NCBI RefSeq assembly: GCF_025465945.1
Contig: NZ_JANLNW010000019.1
Location: 1-64,000 of the forward strand
DNA from: Pseudomonas sp. 6D_7.1_Bac1
GTDB lineage: Bacteria; Pseudomonadota; Gammaproteobacteria; Pseudomonadales; Pseudomonadaceae
Direction of reading: 5' to 3'
Length of the DNA stretch: 64,000 nt
In this document: positions 55,149-64,000 of the stretch, in pieces
Layout: every line of letters begins with the position of its first letter
How positions within the stretch are numbered: position 1 is the stretch's first letter
The notes under the pieces: model-generated
The model's input: only the letters and a program-made list of their open reading frames with translations
Databases searched by the model: none
Told to the model about the DNA's origin: nothing
Position numbers and translations under genes: made by a program

Positions 55149-55634
55149 ATGACACAACCTGTTTCCAGCGTCGGTCAGGACGACCACGAGGTGCTACAGC
55201 ACTTCTTCGCACGCGGTGGTTCCATTCGCATGTTGGCGGATATCAAACAAAACGACATCGATCAGCTGTATGCCTATGCGACACAGCTGTTCGATGCCGG
55301 TGAAATAGAGGGCGCACGTAATGTTTATTACATGCTGGTCCGTATTGATCACTGGAACTTTGACTGCTGGTTGGCTTTGGGCTTGTGCCATCAGCGTCTG
55401 GGGCTGCACGAGGAGGCTGTCGTAAGCTTTGGTCGTGCAGGCATGATCAAGGTCGACGATCCCCGTTCAGCGTATTTCGCAGGGATCAGTCATAGCGTGA
55501 TCGGCAATACCGAGTTTGCCCGCAAAGCCTTCAATGCGGCGATCAAATGGTGCAATCAGAATCCTGAGCACGAGACGATTCAACGCAGTGCGGCACAGCT
55601 GCTCGCGCATTGCGCGGTGGAGGTGTCAGCATGA
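55149..55634 (+). CDS. SycD/SscA-like translocator chaperone
   Basis: A 161-residue TPR protein of the LcrH/SycD/CesD family (DAGEIEGARNVYYMLVRIDHWNFDCWLALGLCHQRLGLHEEAVVSFGRAGMI). It should bind the hydrophobic translocators encoded downstream and may act as co-activator of the AraC-type regulator. AAGGAG precedes the ATG, and its stop overlaps the next gene as ATGA. Confidence 0.92.
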   Translation: MTQPVSSVGQDDHEVLQHFFARGGSIRMLADIKQNDIDQLYAYATQLFDAGEIEGARNVYYMLVRIDHWNFDCWLALGLCHQRLGLHEEAVVSFGRAGMIKVDDPRSAYFAGISHSVIGNTEFARKAFNAAIKWCNQNPEHETIQRSAAQLLAHCAVEVSA

Positions 55635-57121
55635 CCGTTACGTTGAATATGCGCCCACAGGCCGCGACACAAACCGAATCATTGCTCGCGCTGGACCCAA
55701 AAAGATCTGCCAGTGAGGTACGCGGTAGCGCCAGTGTTTTGCGTGGTACCTCGAATGTGTTCGGCGATGCTTTGAGTCAGCAGCATTCGCGGGTGAACAC
55801 ACCGCCCGCAGCGAAGCTGCTGGTCTCGCAACTTGAAGCAATGAAGGCCCTGGACCGGATCTTTGCGAACGTCGAAGTGAAGGGTGAAAACGGCGCTTCG
55901 GTCAGCCTGAAAGACATCGAAAAAATCCCTATGGATTCGATCATGCTGGCGTCGACGCTGCTTTCCAGCGAGATCCTGGGAAGTACCGCCGTGGCGAAGT
56001 CCAAAGCCATGGCGATCATGACCGACAAGCAGGAAAAAATTCGCCAGCAAGAAATTGTCGATTTTCGCGAGCAGATGGACAAAGCCATCGAGCAACAAGA
56101 TAAAGCCAAGAAGGCCGGCATATTCGGGGTGATCTTTGATTGGATCATTGCCGCCGTCGAAGTCGTTTCGGGCATTGCAAAAATCGTCGGGGGCGCACTG
56201 ACAGGCAATGTCATGCAGGTTGCCGGCGGCGCCATGGATCTGTTGGCAGGGGTTGCCGGTGTCGTCAAGGCGACAGCCAATACCCTGGCGCTGATTGACC
56301 CCGACAACGCCGAGAAATACAAGGCGGTCGCCGATGTGGCGGGAACCGTCCAGCTGAGTTTTGAGATCGCCGGTGCCGTCGTCGACGTGACGAGCGCTGC
56401 GCGCAATATGTTGGTGACCAAGGTGATCCCTAAAGTGGCGGGCACTGTAATGAAGGAGGGTGCCGAGCAAGCGCTGGTCGCCGGGATCAAGGCCGGTAGC
56501 AAGGGCGCGGTCGATCAGACGGCGAAGATGGTCGGCAAGGAAGTGGCGTCGCAGGTTTCGGGACAGATCGCCCAGAGTCTTGGCAAGGCGACGTTGGAGG
56601 CGTCCAAGACTGCGGGTAAAGAAGCGGCACAGAAAGCCGTGCAGCAGCTCGGTGTAAACCGAATGCTGGAAAAATTCTCCCAGGAAGCGATCGAACAGCT
56701 CGTGACGAAAGCAGTGAAGAAGGTTGGCCACGGCGCGATCGACAAGGGCGTTGAAATGACCGCCAAGGAAGTGACCAAGGCGGTGACCAAAGAGATCAAT
56801 CGCGAAGTAATGCGGGTTGCGCTCAAGGCCTCGACTTACGCTGCGGTCAATATCACGCGTGGGGCTGTCGCCGGGGCCAGTCAGATCACCTCCGGAGCAC
56901 TGGCTGTGGATCGCGCCAGATTACAGAAAGAGATCAGCCAGTTAATTCTCGATCAGCAATGGCTGCAGTCGTTTTTCGCTTTCTATAAAGAGGAGAAAGA
57001 TGCCGCCATGAAGCGCATGGGCGAATTGATTGAGGGTCAGGGACAAGCGGTTCAAGAGGGTAGCAAGGTAATGGCTCAAGCCGGAGCGGTGCAGGTCCAG
57101 ATCGCCTCGGCAATGGTTTGA
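55631..57121 (+). CDS. sctE: T3SS pore-forming translocator SctE (SseC/EspD-like)
   Basis: A 496-residue major hydrophobic translocator. Two hydrophobic segments (about residues 160-185, IFGVIFDWIIAAVEVVSGIAKIVGGA, and the following LLAGVAGVVK region) can insert into the host membrane. N- and C-terminal coiled coils flank a long Ala/Lys-rich amphipathic region. It is preceded by GGAGG and overlaps the chaperone gene by 4 bases. Confidence 0.88.
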   Translation: MTVTLNMRPQAATQTESLLALDPKRSASEVRGSASVLRGTSNVFGDALSQQHSRVNTPPAAKLLVSQLEAMKALDRIFANVEVKGENGASVSLKDIEKIPMDSIMLASTLLSSEILGSTAVAKSKAMAIMTDKQEKIRQQEIVDFREQMDKAIEQQDKAKKAGIFGVIFDWIIAAVEVVSGIAKIVGGALTGNVMQVAGGAMDLLAGVAGVVKATANTLALIDPDNAEKYKAVADVAGTVQLSFEIAGAVVDVTSAARNMLVTKVIPKVAGTVMKEGAEQALVAGIKAGSKGAVDQTAKMVGKEVASQVSGQIAQSLGKATLEASKTAGKEAAQKAVQQLGVNRMLEKFSQEAIEQLVTKAVKKVGHGAIDKGVEMTAKEVTKAVTKEINREVMRVALKASTYAAVNITRGAVAGASQITSGALAVDRARLQKEISQLILDQQWLQSFFAFYKEEKDAAMKRMGELIEGQGQAVQEGSKVMAQAGAVQVQIASAMV

Positions 57122-57139
57122 CATCAGGAGAAAAAAACG

Positions 57140-57724
57140 ATGACTACAGTTAATAGCAAACCGTTGGTGGCGTCAGCGCCGATGCAGGACATGGGGATCA
57201 CTCGGACTTCTGACACGGGTGATGGTGCTTTCTCGCGGATCAACGAAATCATCTTGCTGATGAAGAAAATGAATATCGAGATGCGCGATACCCTGCGCGG
57301 GTTTCACGACGATATGCAGCAAACTGCATTCGCGAAACAAATGACCTCGATGGAGACCAAGCAAGAGGCGATCGAGCTCACTTACAACGCGGCGATGACA
57401 AACGCAGTCAGTCAGATTGTGTCTGGGGTCGTCAGTTTTGGCGGTGCTCTGACGGGTAGCCAATTGGCCTCCTCGGCCACCACCGGATTGGGTAAAGCTA
57501 CTGAAGGGGCTGGCGCAGTTGCGGCTGCGGGCACTAGCCGTGAGGCTCAGCAGGCACAGCTGTTGGGTGAGTTTCAGGCCAATGCCGCGGATAATTTCGC
57601 GAAAACCCTTGCGGCCACCGCTGACCGTGCTGCCGAGGCTTCACGTCAGTTGCGCGATGCAACGCGCGAGCTGGTCGGGCTCTATGAGCGCATGGCGAAC
57701 GCAGTGCAAATGAGGGCGAGGTGA
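57140..57724 (+). CDS. sctB: T3SS minor translocator SctB (SseD/EspB-like)
   Basis: A 194-residue protein following the major translocator gene. A helical N-terminus (INEIILLMKKMNIEMRDTLRGFHDDMQQ) leads to one hydrophobic Ala/Gly segment (AVSQIVSGVVSFGGALTGSQ) and an amphipathic C-terminal helix (AADNFAKTLAATADRAAEASRQLRDATRELV), the pattern of SseD/EspB/YopD. AGGAG precedes the ATG. Confidence 0.85.
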   Translation: MTTVNSKPLVASAPMQDMGITRTSDTGDGAFSRINEIILLMKKMNIEMRDTLRGFHDDMQQTAFAKQMTSMETKQEAIELTYNAAMTNAVSQIVSGVVSFGGALTGSQLASSATTGLGKATEGAGAVAAAGTSREAQQAQLLGEFQANAADNFAKTLAATADRAAEASRQLRDATRELVGLYERMANAVQMRAR

Positions 57725-57725
57725 C

Positions 57726-58157
57726 ATGCAGGCACTTAAATCTGTTGATCCCGTCACGCAGTTTCTAAGGTCACAAGGCTTGCAACCAGAAGTCGCCTAT
57801 TTTGAAAGCAGCGACTTCGTCATCGGCTGGCGGGTTTGCCTGGGTGATCTGGAACTGGTCTACCGGCTTGAAGAGGATACGTTGATCGTTTGCGATTTCA
57901 CCGCCAAAGAGGGGGCTCAAGGGACGAGTGGAGCGGTCGCTCAGTTCGTCCATTTGATTCACCGGATCGAGCGCAACGTCCAGCAACTGCACGCGGTCCG
58001 AGGGATGTTCATTGAGAGCGTAGCGAACCCGGAGCTCAATCGGGTTCGTGAGCGGCTTGCCAGTGTTCTGGAGGCGAAAGGTGCGTCGTGGCAGGAGGTC
58101 GATGGCAAGCCCTGGCTGGTTTATCCGTTGATATCGAAGCGATCAGTGTCGGAGTAA
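57726..58157 (+). CDS. SseE-like T3SS chaperone
   Basis: A 143-residue protein at the sseE position, 1 base after sctB. It follows SseE in pattern: LELVYRLEEDTLIVCDF against YLVIYRIEAKEMIICEF, then a Leu/Val helix ending in an RGMF/RGIF motif, and GASWQEVDGKPWLVYP against GATFTQLDGDNWTVL. The fold should be a class I T3SS chaperone; its client is unknown. Last gene of the translocon operon. Confidence 0.75.
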   Translation: MQALKSVDPVTQFLRSQGLQPEVAYFESSDFVIGWRVCLGDLELVYRLEEDTLIVCDFTAKEGAQGTSGAVAQFVHLIHRIERNVQQLHAVRGMFIESVANPELNRVRERLASVLEAKGASWQEVDGKPWLVYPLISKRSVSE

Positions 58158-58170
58158 GGGATCGGGTTTA

Positions 58171-58205
58171 GGGGTGGGGATATAAAATGCCTGCCCCTTT
58201 TTTTG
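58171..58205 (+). terminator. Terminator of the translocon operon
   Basis: GGGGTGGG (58171-58178) pairs with CCTGCCCC (58190-58197) with two wobble pairs, followed by eight T. Confidence 0.6.
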
Positions 58206-58311
58206 TTCATAAAGTTATTCGCATTCGGACTTGTCTTAAGTTCATGCTGCCAGCTTTTCCCTATGATTCGGCCATCAGTTATTTTGTCTTGGCTAATTAG
58301 AGGGAAATACT

Positions 58312-59841
58312 TTGAAGTTCCGTAAAACACTGATCGCACTTTCCATTGTTACGATTTCGATGCCTGCTCTTGCTGCTTCTACTGGCTCGATAACCCCGGA
58401 TGCTAAAGTGTGGACACAATATAGCCATGTTGAGTTGGCGCAGTTTCGTAAGCATAAATTCGAGCTGGATCAACACATTAAAAAGCTGAATAAAGACATC
58501 GGTAATAGCCTGCTTGGATCGTTACAAGCTAAGGAGCTGCTCCGGGCAAAAGCATTAACTGAAGTTCAGCGCAATAACATTGTAGACAAAATAAGATTTC
58601 TTGAAAACGCAAAGCGTGAGCACGCTGAGTTGAAGCAGGATATACAGATTCCAGTAGCTCCAGTGGTTCCGGTGGTTTCACTAGATCCTGTAGCTGCAGT
58701 AGACCTGGTAGTACCAGCAGAGCCGGTTACAGACAATATCAATAGCGAGCTAAGTCAGTTCCTGGCTGAAAATAAAGGCACCAATATCGGGGCCGCTGTG
58801 CGCGCATTGGCCCACGTGGCCGAAACTAACGATGAGGTGGCTGACGCGTTTGGACTACAGCTGGAAGGTAAAACCTCCGCCGAGATGACGGCTATCGCCA
58901 AGGAGCTGTTGCCAGAAGTGAATGGTGCAGCAGCTCTGGCGGCGATGTCGGTGCAAAAACTCACCAGCGGTGCGATTGGTGCCCGTAGCAGTGGTCTGCG
59001 CCGTGGTCTGTCTTCGGGCGAGGGTATGGGTGGAACCGGCGTTTGGGTACAAGCGCTCGGCAGCAAGGCTGACCAGAATCAGCGTGCCGGCATTGCCGGT
59101 TTCACGGCTGACAGCCGAGGCATTGCTGTTGGTGTCGATGGCAAGTTGGGCGAAGAGGTAACGCTTGGCCTGGCATTCAGCAGCGTAAACACCGATGTTA
59201 AAAGCGAAAATGGCAACTCCACCCATGTCAGTGGTCAGGCGCTGACCCTGTATGGTGGTTATGAACAGGACGCATTTTTCGCGGATGGCAGCATGACCTT
59301 GGGGCGTAACTCGAATGACTCCAAGCGCCATGTCGTGGGCAGCCTGGCAAAGGGCAGTTATGACAGTGACCTGTTTGGCTTGAATGTGATGGCAGGTTAC
59401 GGTTTTGATCTGGCCCCCGGACTGACGCTCGAACCTCGCGTTGCTGGCCGCTACAGCCGGGTAGCGCTCAAGGGGTTCACGGAAAGGGGTGCACCGTTGG
59501 CGTTGAATACCGGGGGCCAGAACGTCGAAGCGTTGGAACTGGGGACCGGTGTTCGACTGCTGGGGAGCTTCGCACTGGGCCGGGGTACGCTTGAACCGCA
59601 AGTCACCGCGATGGCCTATCACGATTTTGCTGCCGATACCGCCAGTGTCAACTCCACCTATGTGGTCGGCGGTCCGTCATTTGTGACCACCGGTGCCCAG
59701 CAGGCGCGTAACAGCTATGAAGTGGGTATGGGCGTGGGCTACCGTCTGGGCGCGGTCAACTTGGGCTTGAGCTATGACTATCAGGCCAGGCAGGACTTCA
59801 AGGCCGACACTGTCCAGGCAAAGGTTCGTTACGACTTCTAA
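58312..59841 (+). CDS. Autotransporter with short coiled-coil passenger
   Basis: A 509-residue type V secretion protein. It has a signal peptide ending near Ala22, a helical passenger (about 25-110), a Pro/Val linker (IPVAPVVPVVSLDPV), a second helical part, and a C-terminal beta-barrel of about 270 residues that ends in Phe (VRYDF), as required for insertion by BAM. The start codon is TTG, supported by AGAGGGA 7 bases upstream. The passenger is far shorter than classical autotransporters and has no protease or beta-helix signature. It lies just after the translocon operon and has its own terminator. Confidence 0.85.
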   Translation: MKFRKTLIALSIVTISMPALAASTGSITPDAKVWTQYSHVELAQFRKHKFELDQHIKKLNKDIGNSLLGSLQAKELLRAKALTEVQRNNIVDKIRFLENAKREHAELKQDIQIPVAPVVPVVSLDPVAAVDLVVPAEPVTDNINSELSQFLAENKGTNIGAAVRALAHVAETNDEVADAFGLQLEGKTSAEMTAIAKELLPEVNGAAALAAMSVQKLTSGAIGARSSGLRRGLSSGEGMGGTGVWVQALGSKADQNQRAGIAGFTADSRGIAVGVDGKLGEEVTLGLAFSSVNTDVKSENGNSTHVSGQALTLYGGYEQDAFFADGSMTLGRNSNDSKRHVVGSLAKGSYDSDLFGLNVMAGYGFDLAPGLTLEPRVAGRYSRVALKGFTERGAPLALNTGGQNVEALELGTGVRLLGSFALGRGTLEPQVTAMAYHDFAADTASVNSTYVVGGPSFVTTGAQQARNSYEVGMGVGYRLGAVNLGLSYDYQARQDFKADTVQAKVRYDF

Positions 59842-59863
59842 AGTAGTTTGCTCCTAGGTTTTG

Positions 59864-59887
59864 GCCCGCTTCGGCGGGCTTTTTTTC
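59864..59887 (+). terminator. Terminator after the autotransporter gene
   Basis: GCCCGC-TTCG-GCGGGC followed by TTTTTTT. Confidence 0.88.
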
Positions 59888-60067
59888 AGATTATCTTTAT
59901 CTGTCATGCTGAACGTCGTGCCAGTTAAAATAGAAAAATGACCGGCGTGTTGCTCACCAATGCAAGTAAATGGCTTCAACTTTACTTCGATCGTATGAAT
60001 ATCAAGCACTTGTAGCCGCGATTCATGTTGTTTTTCCGGTCATTCGGGTGAAATTCAAGGGGGATCA

Positions 60068-63000
60068 ATGAGCAGGTTGAACACGGAACGTTTGGTAGGC
60101 GGCCTGGTCCGAACGGTATTGACACTGCTATCGATCCTGAGTGGATTGCTCATGCCGTACGCCCATGGCAAGGAAGCGCAGCTTCTACTAAGGGCGCAAG
60201 CGTACCCTCATGTTGAGTACACGGTTTCCCTGAGTCCGGATGATTCGGCGTGGCTGAAACAGCGTGGTCAACTACGGGTCGGGGTGGTCGGGTCAGACTA
60301 TGCGCCGATCGATAACGTCAATGATCTAGGAGAGTGGGAGGGTATAGGGGCGGACTATTTGGGGATCATGAGTCTGGCGCTTGGATCTGAAGTAGTGGTG
60401 AAGGGCTTTGAGTACCAGCGGGATGCCATCAAGGCATTGCAAGCGGGCAACATAGATATCTTGGCAACGACCACAGGATTCGAACGACAGTTCAAGGATC
60501 TTCGCTTTACCGAGCCGTATGTAAGAGAGCAGCCAGTGATGATTGGCAGGGCTGGTGATTCGACGCTGAACATCGATATGAATGGAAAGAAAATAGTCAT
60601 CCTTGATGACTACGCTGACCTTGAAGTGGTTAAGGCTCATTATCCTCATAGTGAGATTTCCGTTGTTGATGATGTCTCCCAGGCTTTTGATCGACTGGCC
60701 GATGGGACAGTCGATGCACTGATCGACGATGAGATTTCGGCCAGTTTGTTTATTGCCAGCAACCCATTTCTGGATGTGCAGATAAAATGGGATGCGGATT
60801 TACCCGTGCAGGGTTTTGCTTTCGCCACTCGTGCCGCGGATGAGCGCTTGTTGACGTTACTCGATAGTGCGCTTGAGCGTATTCCCGACAGGGTCCGGCA
60901 AGACATTCTCCGGCAATGGACTTCGGGCGTTGGCTTGAAACTTTTGGATGACACGCTGAGCTTAAGTCAGCGAGAGTCCGCCTGGGTTAAAAACAATACC
61001 GTTGTACCGGTCGTAATATCAGAACACCCACCCTATGCTTATAAAGATGAGGCCGGACACTGGGTAGGCTTGCATATAGAAATATTGAATGCAATTACGC
61101 GAAAGACAGGGCTGCATTTTTCTTTCATTGAGGGCGTGTCTGTCAAACAACGTGAGGAACAGTTGCGTTCAGGCAAAGCCAAGATGGTGACCACATTTGT
61201 CTCCACGCCAGGACGTAAGAACTACCTGGACTTCAGTCACTCTTTCGGCTCGCAAGGTTGGATGTTTGTGGTGAGGGCTGATGAAAAAAGCCCGGTTGAC
61301 CTGGCTGAGCTGATAGGCAAGCGAGTAGCGTTGTCAAAGGGGCATGCTCTTGAGGCGAGGATTCGCGAACACTTTCCGCAAATCACCTTGCTTCCCGTGC
61401 CGTCCACCCGGGACGGTATGGATATGGTTGCCCGAGGCCAGGCGGATGCAGTCATCAGTTCGCAGGGGCCGGCGTACTTCTTTGTCAATCGCTATTACAG
61501 GGGGCAGCTTAAAGTTGGGCGAAGTGTCGATATCAGGCCCGCCCCTTTGCAATTCGCGGTTGTAAAGGGTGAAGAAGAGTTATTGAGCATCTTGAATAAG
61601 TCGCTCGACTCATTGTCGATCACTGAACTACGTGCCATTCAGGTTAAATGGCTTAGCAAGGCCGGCATACTGTCTTCTGTCTGGCAAAGAATCCCTTTGT
61701 GGGTGTACCAGACAGCAGCCCTTGTGCTCCTGATGGCGCTGCTCTCCATACTTTGGAACAGGCGCTTGCAGTACCAGATCCGAGAGCGTCTCAAGGTCGA
61801 GTCCCGTTTACAGGATCAACTGGCCTTTCAACACTCCTTGCTTGATGGGATTCCCAATCCTGTTTATGTGAGAGATCGGGAAGGGTGCCTGCTCAGTTGT
61901 AATCGCAGTTATGAAGCCAGTCTCTCGATGTCTCTAAATGAACTATTGGGAACGCGAGTGCTTGACCTTGAGGCTCTGTCACCTGTGGCTGCTCAGCAGA
62001 TACATGCGGACTACCTACGGTTACTGGAGCAGGGGGAGGAGCAATTCATCGACCGGCAACTGGAGTTGCATGGTGAAACCATTTTTACCTATCAATGGAC
62101 GGTTCCGTTCTACAGTGCCGACGGACAGTTGCAAGGATTACTCGGCGGGTGGATCGATATTACCGAGCGTAAGCGACTCGAAATGGAGCTGCAGCAAGCA
62201 CAAGTCAAGGCCGAACAGGCCAGTCGTGCAAAAAGCGATTTTCTGGCGACCATGAGCCATGAGATACGAACGCCGATGAATGCAATTATCGGTTTGCTGG
62301 AGCTGGAAATCGAGCAGGCCGCCGCTGAGGGTCACACGAGCTCAGAGTCTCTGCAGGTGGCACATGAGTCCGCCCAGACTCTGATCGGACTGATTGGTGA
62401 CACTCTGGATATTGCCAAGATTGAAGCGGGGCATTTGGAGCTGACTCTCGTGCCGACGTCCTTGCAGCCTTTGATTGAAGGTGTAGTCAATATGTTTTCG
62501 GGCAAGGCGAAGCAAAAAACGCTCAAGCTCGAAATGCATTTTGCTACGGCAGCGAAAGGTTGGTATTTGCTTGACCCTCTGCGTTTGCGTCAGGTGCTGC
62601 ATAACCTGGTGGGTAATGCCATCAAGTTTACCGAAGAAGGCTTTGTGCGGATTCGTCTGCAGATGCTGGCGTCGGAGGCCGGGCATTGTCGATTGAGTAT
62701 GGCTGTCGAGGACAGTGGTATTGGCATTTCGACAGTCACTCAAGAAGAGATTTTCAAGCCCTTTGTCCAGGCCAGCCGGATGACTGCCCAGGAATATGGA
62801 GGGACTGGACTGGGGTTAAGCATCTCTCGTCATTTGATCGAGTTGATGGGGGGCAAGATACGAGTCCACAGTGAGCCGGGGTTAGGGACGCGGATTTTGA
62901 TCGAATTGGAGCTTGAGCGTGTTTCTTCTCCAGGCCTGCTGTCTGGCGCGATCCCGGTACAGCGCCCAACTGTTCGGGGGCTGGATGTGCTCATTGCCGA

Positions 63001-63718
63001 TGATTTTCCCGCCAATCGTCTGGTGCTGGCTCAGCAGCTCAAGTTCCTCGGGCATGACGTAACGGCCGTGGAGGACGGGGCCAAGGCCTTCGAGGCGTGG
63101 CTCCAGGGCGACTTCGATGTGGTGATAACCGATTGCAATATGCCCGTCATGAATGGCTACGTTCTGGCGCAAACCATCCGAAAGCGCGAGGGTGATGAAC
63201 GCCGCGTGGGGCTTTGCCCTATCGTTGGTTTCACGGCTAACGCTTTGGCTGATGAAGAGTCCAGGTGCCTTGAAGCCGGGATGAATAAACTTCTGGTCAA
63301 GCCCGTCACGCTTAATCAGTTGTCGCAAACATTGGCGGCCATGTTGCCTGAAGAGCAGTTGCCGAATGAGTTTGATCTCGAGGAAGTCCGTCAGTTGACT
63401 CAGGCTGATACCGAGATTGCCACACAGTTACTGACAGAGCTGCGTAAGAATATCCGCGATGAAATCGAGCATCTGACGGATGCTCTTGCCAAGAATGACC
63501 GATTGGGTATTCAGGACTCACTGCACCGTCTCAAGGGCGCTGCTTGTCTGGTCAATGCGGTTGCTGTCGCCCAGGCCTGCGCAAAGATGGATACACAGGC
63601 CAGACTGGTTGCCTCGGAGCTGAAGCCATCTTGGGATGCTTTGTTGAGCGCTTTGCAGAAGCTGGATGCGGGGATCGCCCGTCATCTGCAGGCGCAGCGG
63701 ATCAACAACCTTGATTAG
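60068..63718 (+). CDS. BvgS/EvgS-like hybrid sensor kinase
   Basis: A 1216-residue membrane sensor. An N-terminal signal anchor is followed by two periplasmic SBP_bac_3 Venus-flytrap domains (about 60-290 and 300-535), a TM helix at about 548-566, a PAS domain (about 580-700), HisKA with His731 (FLATMSHEIRTPMNA), HATPase (LVGNAIKFTEEG, DSGIGIS, GGTGLGLS), a receiver with Asp1022 (VVITDCNMPVMNG) and an HPt with His1153 (LHRLKGAAC). The order is that of BvgS/EvgS virulence sensors. AAGGGGGA precedes the ATG. The partial regulator gene downstream is the likely partner. Confidence 0.93.
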   Translation: MSRLNTERLVGGLVRTVLTLLSILSGLLMPYAHGKEAQLLLRAQAYPHVEYTVSLSPDDSAWLKQRGQLRVGVVGSDYAPIDNVNDLGEWEGIGADYLGIMSLALGSEVVVKGFEYQRDAIKALQAGNIDILATTTGFERQFKDLRFTEPYVREQPVMIGRAGDSTLNIDMNGKKIVILDDYADLEVVKAHYPHSEISVVDDVSQAFDRLADGTVDALIDDEISASLFIASNPFLDVQIKWDADLPVQGFAFATRAADERLLTLLDSALERIPDRVRQDILRQWTSGVGLKLLDDTLSLSQRESAWVKNNTVVPVVISEHPPYAYKDEAGHWVGLHIEILNAITRKTGLHFSFIEGVSVKQREEQLRSGKAKMVTTFVSTPGRKNYLDFSHSFGSQGWMFVVRADEKSPVDLAELIGKRVALSKGHALEARIREHFPQITLLPVPSTRDGMDMVARGQADAVISSQGPAYFFVNRYYRGQLKVGRSVDIRPAPLQFAVVKGEEELLSILNKSLDSLSITELRAIQVKWLSKAGILSSVWQRIPLWVYQTAALVLLMALLSILWNRRLQYQIRERLKVESRLQDQLAFQHSLLDGIPNPVYVRDREGCLLSCNRSYEASLSMSLNELLGTRVLDLEALSPVAAQQIHADYLRLLEQGEEQFIDRQLELHGETIFTYQWTVPFYSADGQLQGLLGGWIDITERKRLEMELQQAQVKAEQASRAKSDFLATMSHEIRTPMNAIIGLLELEIEQAAAEGHTSSESLQVAHESAQTLIGLIGDTLDIAKIEAGHLELTLVPTSLQPLIEGVVNMFSGKAKQKTLKLEMHFATAAKGWYLLDPLRLRQVLHNLVGNAIKFTEEGFVRIRLQMLASEAGHCRLSMAVEDSGIGISTVTQEEIFKPFVQASRMTAQEYGGTGLGLSISRHLIELMGGKIRVHSEPGLGTRILIELELERVSSPGLLSGAIPVQRPTVRGLDVLIADDFPANRLVLAQQLKFLGHDVTAVEDGAKAFEAWLQGDFDVVITDCNMPVMNGYVLAQTIRKREGDERRVGLCPIVGFTANALADEESRCLEAGMNKLLVKPVTLNQLSQTLAAMLPEEQLPNEFDLEEVRQLTQADTEIATQLLTELRKNIRDEIEHLTDALAKNDRLGIQDSLHRLKGAACLVNAVAVAQACAKMDTQARLVASELKPSWDALLSALQKLDAGIARHLQAQRINNLD

Positions 63719-63809
63719 GACTTATCCTATCCGTTCTATAGTTGGGTATCGGTAAAGTAAGAGCGCTTCCCCCTTGATATTGGATGCGCGCGCGTGCACG
63801 AGTGTTCTT

Positions 63810-64000
63810 ATGAAATCGCTTAAAGTGTTGCTTCTTGAAGACCAACCCTTCCAGATGATGGCCATGTGTCGGATGTTGAACTCCATTGGTGTTTCCAATG
63901 TGCTCATGGCCGACAGCGCAGACAGCGCAACTCAACTGTTGGAGCGGCATCGCCATGTGGATATCACAATCTGCGATTTGCAGATGAAGGGCGCCGATGG
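63810..64000 (+). CDS. Response regulator receiver domain, cut by window end
   Basis: The first 63 codons of a receiver-domain protein, opening MKSLKVLLLEDQPFQMMAM with the acidic pocket Glu-Asp and the phospho-acceptor Asp in ITICDLQMKGADG. It is in line with the hybrid kinase, 91 bases downstream, so it is the likely cognate regulator. The output domain lies beyond the window; a DNA-binding or an EAL domain are both possible. No clear binding site is visible upstream of the ATG. Confidence 0.8.
   Translation, partial: MKSLKVLLLEDQPFQMMAMCRMLNSIGVSNVLMADSADSATQLLERHRHVDITICDLQMKGAD

Noticed and set aside
1..64000. CRISPR arrays, rRNA genes, prophage
   Set aside because: No regularly spaced repeats, rRNA sequence or phage structural genes were seen.

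Overview
The window is a chromosomal segment of a Pseudomonas, most likely of the P. fluorescens group. The evidence is the core gene order tig-clpP-clpX-lon-hupB-tRNA-Asp-ppiD, an nhaR-type regulator, folD followed by tRNA-Arg/His/Leu, and the high GC content of the core genes. The left end begins inside the core genome; the right end cuts a response-regulator gene.

Region 1 (1-22.5 kb) is ordinary core genome: an SstT-like Ser/Thr symporter, an MFS exporter, nhaR, a small lipoprotein, a TerC protein, a C39-like lipoprotein that has lost its catalytic residues, pbpG, an AidA/PixA-type protein in an AT-rich gap, folD, four tRNAs, the trigger factor/Clp/Lon proteostasis cluster, HU, PpiD, a DUF2242-type lipoprotein, an AraC regulator and a nitrilase-fold protein whose nucleophile is replaced by Gly.

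Region 2 (22.8-28.9 kb) is a decayed accessory stretch. It holds a Tn3-family transposase remnant with its middle deleted, a lipoprotein, an agmatine-deiminase-type pseudogene with two frameshifts, a cation transporter, a divergent CsrA paralogue, a 214-bp MITE-like element and long non-coding stretches.

Region 3 (28.9-58.2 kb) is a complete type III secretion system of the SPI-2/Ssa-Esc family, which is not the Hrp or Psc type usual for Pseudomonas. The core apparatus operon (sctM-V-N-O-P-Q-R-S-T-U plus a lytic transglycosylase) and the needle/sorting operon (sctF-G-I-J-K-L-W) are on the minus strand. The secretin operon (spiC-like, sctC, sctD, ssaE-like) and the translocon operon (two SseB/EspA filament proteins, an SseA-like candidate chaperone, a SycD-like chaperone, SseC-like, SseD-like, SseE-like) are on the plus strand. 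SsrA/SsrB-like two-component genes and an AraC/InvF-type activator sit inside the locus. Next to the secretin operon lie two tandem paralogues of the ExoY/edema-factor nucleotidyl cyclase toxin, the evident effectors.

Region 4 (58.3-64 kb) holds an autotransporter with a short passenger and a BvgS/EvgS-type hybrid kinase, followed by the start of a response regulator. The most notable points are the SPI-2-type machine in this host, its tandem ExoY-like cyclases (one with a changed catalytic Asn), and the twin EspA-like filament genes with near-identical ends and different middles.
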